A stretch of DNA of 64,000 nt, from the NCBI RefSeq assembly GCF_030708075.1, contig NZ_CP117982.1, positions 2,075,513-2,139,512 of the forward strand, in the 5' to 3' direction. The position numbers were made by a program, and so were the translations under genes. Below, one piece after another: positions 61,616-64,000 of this stretch (positions are counted from its first letter, which is position 1; every line of letters starts with the position of its first letter). Below the pieces are notes generated by a model. It was not told the origin of the DNA. It did no database searches and saw nothing but the letters and a program-made list of their open reading frames with translations. Source of the DNA: Candidatus Epulonipiscium viviparus (GTDB lineage Bacteria; Bacillota; Clostridia; Lachnospirales; Cellulosilyticaceae).

Positions 61616-64000
61616 CTAATCTATTTGAATCATTAATTTTGTTGTGCCTTTGGGTATCGTAAATTCAAACGTACCACGAATTCGTTGTATAAATGCAATC
61701 TTTTTGATCGAACATTTTACTGATGCCCTCTTAATATCCTCTGCCATACAAATAATCAAGCTACTGTTGGTTGTTGGATTCACCTTGGTGACTGCTATTG
61801 TGCATTTGCTAAAGTCTGAGTTAAACTCCGCTTTGTCGATCCAGGTTTCAAATCCAGCAGTTACAGTGCCTGGCTTGTAGTAGGCGTTTGCCCAGATATT
61901 GATTGGAGTGGATAGCCCAGCGAAGTGATGAAACCACCCGCCGCGACCTGTTGCGATATTAAGTTCTTCGAAGGTATAGTATGAATCGTCAACCTCTCTT
62001 TTCCAGGCTTCTAGTGCACAGGTTGCGATTTGAAGCGCAAAGTCTATATCTCCGATGTCTAGCATCGTCTTAAAAATAAACCATTGATGCGGAAACCAAA
62101 CTCCGCCGTTCCAATATCCGTTGGGGTTAAAATACGTTGCAGATAAATCCACCGAGCTAATTCCAACCGGCGATAGCAAATGCTTTGGAGACTTTAATCG
62201 CTTGAGGATAATATCTTGTTGCGAAGGAGTACACGCACCTGCAATGATGGGGTATATCCCGTCCACGCTTTTGTTGAGGTTTTCGTTAGCTTCGGTTTGC
62301 AAAAATCCCAGCGGCTTTCCTTCTTTATCATGGTAGACGTAACTGAAATATCCAGTCTTCGCATCCCAGCTATACTTTTGTAGCGCTTGGGTAAAGTTAG
62401 CGATGTCCTCATCATATGCAGCGACATCATCGTCTAAATGCATTTTGATTGCAATCATCTTCAAAATTTTGGCGCTTCGTATAACTTGAGATGTAGAAAC
62501 GACTGCAGCCATTCGCTCGGATAGCTTATGCTGATGCGTAAATACCTGTGCCGGCAGATCATCCATTCCGCTTGCATTGTAAAAATAGTCAAAGGTAGAT
62601 AGTAGCCCGCTTTTAAATTTATTTGTTGTCGAGCCTTCTGCTTTTCCGGCCAAAAATTCATAAAATCTCTTTGCATCAGAATAATATTTGGTGTAACCGT
62701 CAAAATTTTGAGTGCGCTGAATTAGTTCTAGCAACAAGTAAATTTGTACTGGAACCGGTGAGCCATGCATCAAAAAGGCATAGTCTGGTACATTGCTCAA
62801 ATACATATCTAGCACATATTCTGCAAGCTTTGGGTTGAACTCCAAAAGCCCTAAGCCAATAAAGCCGGAATCCCAAGTATACAAAGAATCCCAACGTTTT
62901 CCAGGCGAAAAGTGCTTGATATATCTACCATTTTTGTAGATAGGATAAACAATATTTGTTAGCAGGGTTGCTTTTAATATTTCATTGCTTAGAGCGTATC
63001 GCGCCCCCTCTTTTTTATAGTTGAGTTCCTGATAATTACCGCGTACTTGCAAATATGCTTTTTCGAGGTCCGAGGTGGAAAGGGTGAGAATTTTTTTGTT
63101 GCTAATGATAGCATACTCGATGTGGCTTTTGTTTTCTGGTATAAAGATCGAATGGACAAGTGCGTTTTCATAAAAACCGGGATCGCTTCTCTTCCTATTA
63201 AAAGAGCCTGTAAATGTGACCAACACATTATCGAAGGAATAATCTGAATTGGATAAACGGCTGATGGTCGCATCTTCGAGGCATCCTGTGTCCAAAGTTC
63301 TGTGTCTAACGTTTTTGGAAAATGCTTGAAAGTAAAACAGTGTATTAATGCCAGGATACATATATCTAAATTGCCCGCCGTCATCTACAACTGTGTTTGG
63401 CTTAAAATTATAGGAACCCTTGCTAAGCATAACGGTTTCGGGCTCGGCTGTTAGCACCAGAAAGTTAAATTCGATGCCGCCCGCAGCTTCTGCAGAGAGA
63501 TCTATTGCAATATGCCCCTTTGCGATTGCTCCAACATTTATTGCAACAGTGCCTAACTCTGCCGTTGCCGGAAATGTTATAGTTTTGGAGAATGCTTCGG
63601 CGACTTTTAATTCAAAAATCGCTTCTGCGCTCGATACGGTTCGATATCCGAAGACCACATAAGCCTCGTCGATATCGTTTTTGGTTTCTACTGCATAGCC
63701 AACCATATCTCCAACTTCTTCTCCGAATTTTTTAAATGGCAAAGTTTGCCTAGCCACCCTATCTCCCAAACCTCTATACCCCACAAAGCGTTGGTCTAAG
63801 AACTCACCCTTGCGTTTGCCATCTGGTTGAAGGTTGTCCCAGGGCCTCTTGGTTGCTTGTTCAAAATATTCATAATCCAAGCTGTGCACAAAATATGACG
63901 AATCTGATATATTCAGTTCACAAAAATTTTTAAATGGATACTCAATAGCATGAAAATAATTTAACATGCAGTTTACAGGGAGCTTGCTGTTGTTTACAAA
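61616..64000 (-). CDS. GH63-like glycosidase (six-hairpin fold), 5' end beyond window
   Basis: At least 794 residues: an N-terminal beta-sandwich region (about 1-300) and a C-terminal (alpha/alpha)6 toroid (about 310-700). Family signature WDSLYTWDSGFIGLG starts at residue 359 (numbered from the internal ATG 63967), with Asp366 at a likely catalytic position; NGYWNGGVWFPHQWF and GGWFHHFAGLS follow. This is the pattern of GH63/trehalase-like glucosidases and mannosylglycerate hydrolases. ATG 63967 has no clear ribosome site and the frame is open to the window edge, so the true start is probably outside. No secretion signal is visible. Substrate unknown. Confidence 0.75.
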   Translation of the reverse strand, partial: FVNNSKLPVNCMLNYFHAIEYPFKNFCELNISDSSYFVHSLDYEYFEQATKRPWDNLQPDGKRKGEFLDQRFVGYRGLGDRVARQTLPFKKFGEEVGDMVGYAVETKNDIDEAYVVFGYRTVSSAEAIFELKVAEAFSKTITFPATAELGTVAINVGAIAKGHIAIDLSAEAAGGIEFNFLVLTAEPETVMLSKGSYNFKPNTVVDDGGQFRYMYPGINTLFYFQAFSKNVRHRTLDTGCLEDATISRLSNSDYSFDNVLVTFTGSFNRKRSDPGFYENALVHSIFIPENKSHIEYAIISNKKILTLSTSDLEKAYLQVRGNYQELNYKKEGARYALSNEILKATLLTNIVYPIYKNGRYIKHFSPGKRWDSLYTWDSGFIGLGLLEFNPKLAEYVLDMYLSNVPDYAFLMHGSPVPVQIYLLLELIQRTQNFDGYTKYYSDAKRFYEFLAGKAEGSTTNKFKSGLLSTFDYFYNASGMDDLPAQVFTHQHKLSERMAAVVSTSQVIRSAKILKMIAIKMHLDDDVAAYDEDIANFTQALQKYSWDAKTGYFSYVYHDKEGKPLGFLQTEANENLNKSVDGIYPIIAGACTPSQQDIILKRLKSPKHLLSPVGISSVDLSATYFNPNGYWNGGVWFPHQWFIFKTMLDIGDIDFALQIATCALEAWKREVDDSYYTFEELNIATGRGGWFHHFAGLSTPINIWANAYYKPGTVTAGFETWIDKAEFNSDFSKCTIAVTKVNPTTNSSLIICMAEDIKRASVKCSIKKIAFIQRIRGTFEFTIPKGTTKLMIQID

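Overview
The window reads as a chromosomal segment of an AT-rich Gram-positive fermenter of the Clostridia/Lachnospirales type. Evidence: GGAGG-type ribosome sites before most genes, Sec lipoproteins with lipoboxes, a phosphoenolpyruvate phosphotransferase system (PTS) with two HPr-like proteins, MarR-MATE and FecCD operons, and fermentative acetoacetyl-CoA/CoA-transferase genes. A complete set for mannosylglycerate (digeneaside, a red-algal solute) suggests a marine or algivore-gut habitat, possibly the 'Candidatus Epulonipiscium' group. That placement is inference; no rRNA, tRNA, phage, insertion sequence or CRISPR array was seen.

Layout, left to right. 1-3.9 kb: 3' part of recG, two tandem GNAT acetyltransferases and a histidinol-phosphatase-like PHP enzyme. 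4.0-9.5 kb: siderophore-type ABC importer (two permeases and an ATPase), a 33-bp tandem array, a convergent metallo-acylase/deacylase and the importer's likely binding protein. 9.6-12.5 kb: small regulator-like protein, then a MurP-type PTS permease with MupG (6-phospho-muramidase). 12.7-16.3 kb: oxidoreductase/isomerase/GPH symporter sugar operon. 16.4-22.7 kb: thiolase, CoA-transferase A and B, AtoE-type transporter, then an alpha/beta hydrolase and a GT1 glycosyltransferase. 22.8-28.3 kb: one huge low-complexity repeat protein broken by many small indels. 28.4-33.8 kb: sugar or glycerol-3-phosphate-type ABC transporter with an embedded metallo-beta-lactamase-fold protein. 33.8-37.6 kb: membrane diguanylate cyclase, MarR and MATE pump. 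37.7-38.6 kb: a second tandem array at a convergent junction.

38.6-47.4 kb, minus strand, is a probable single transcription unit: glycerate kinase, mannosylglycerate PTS EIIABC, GH38 hydrolase, HPr, Enzyme I, pseudo-HPr and mannose-6-phosphate isomerase. Together they import mannosylglycerate and deliver fructose-6-phosphate and phosphoglycerate to glycolysis. 47.5-50.8 kb: DUF3810 metallopeptidase-like protein, a 71-aa unknown, a response regulator without a phospho-acceptor and a secreted serpin. 50.9-56.6 kb: Fe-S aldo/keto reductase, duplicated amino-acid binding lipoproteins, hemerythrin, amino-acid permease and ATPase, and a flavin/ferredoxin protein. 56.6-64 kb, minus strand: PfkB kinase, valS, a putative small membrane ORF, a galactonate-dehydratase-like enolase-family enzyme and a GH63-like glycosidase running off the window.

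Three tandem arrays with codon-multiple periods (33, 36 and 45/54 bp) are the most unusual feature. Two of them fill the gap between convergent genes and are in frame with the gene whose stop codon they follow. Operons also often carry short hairpins between cistrons.
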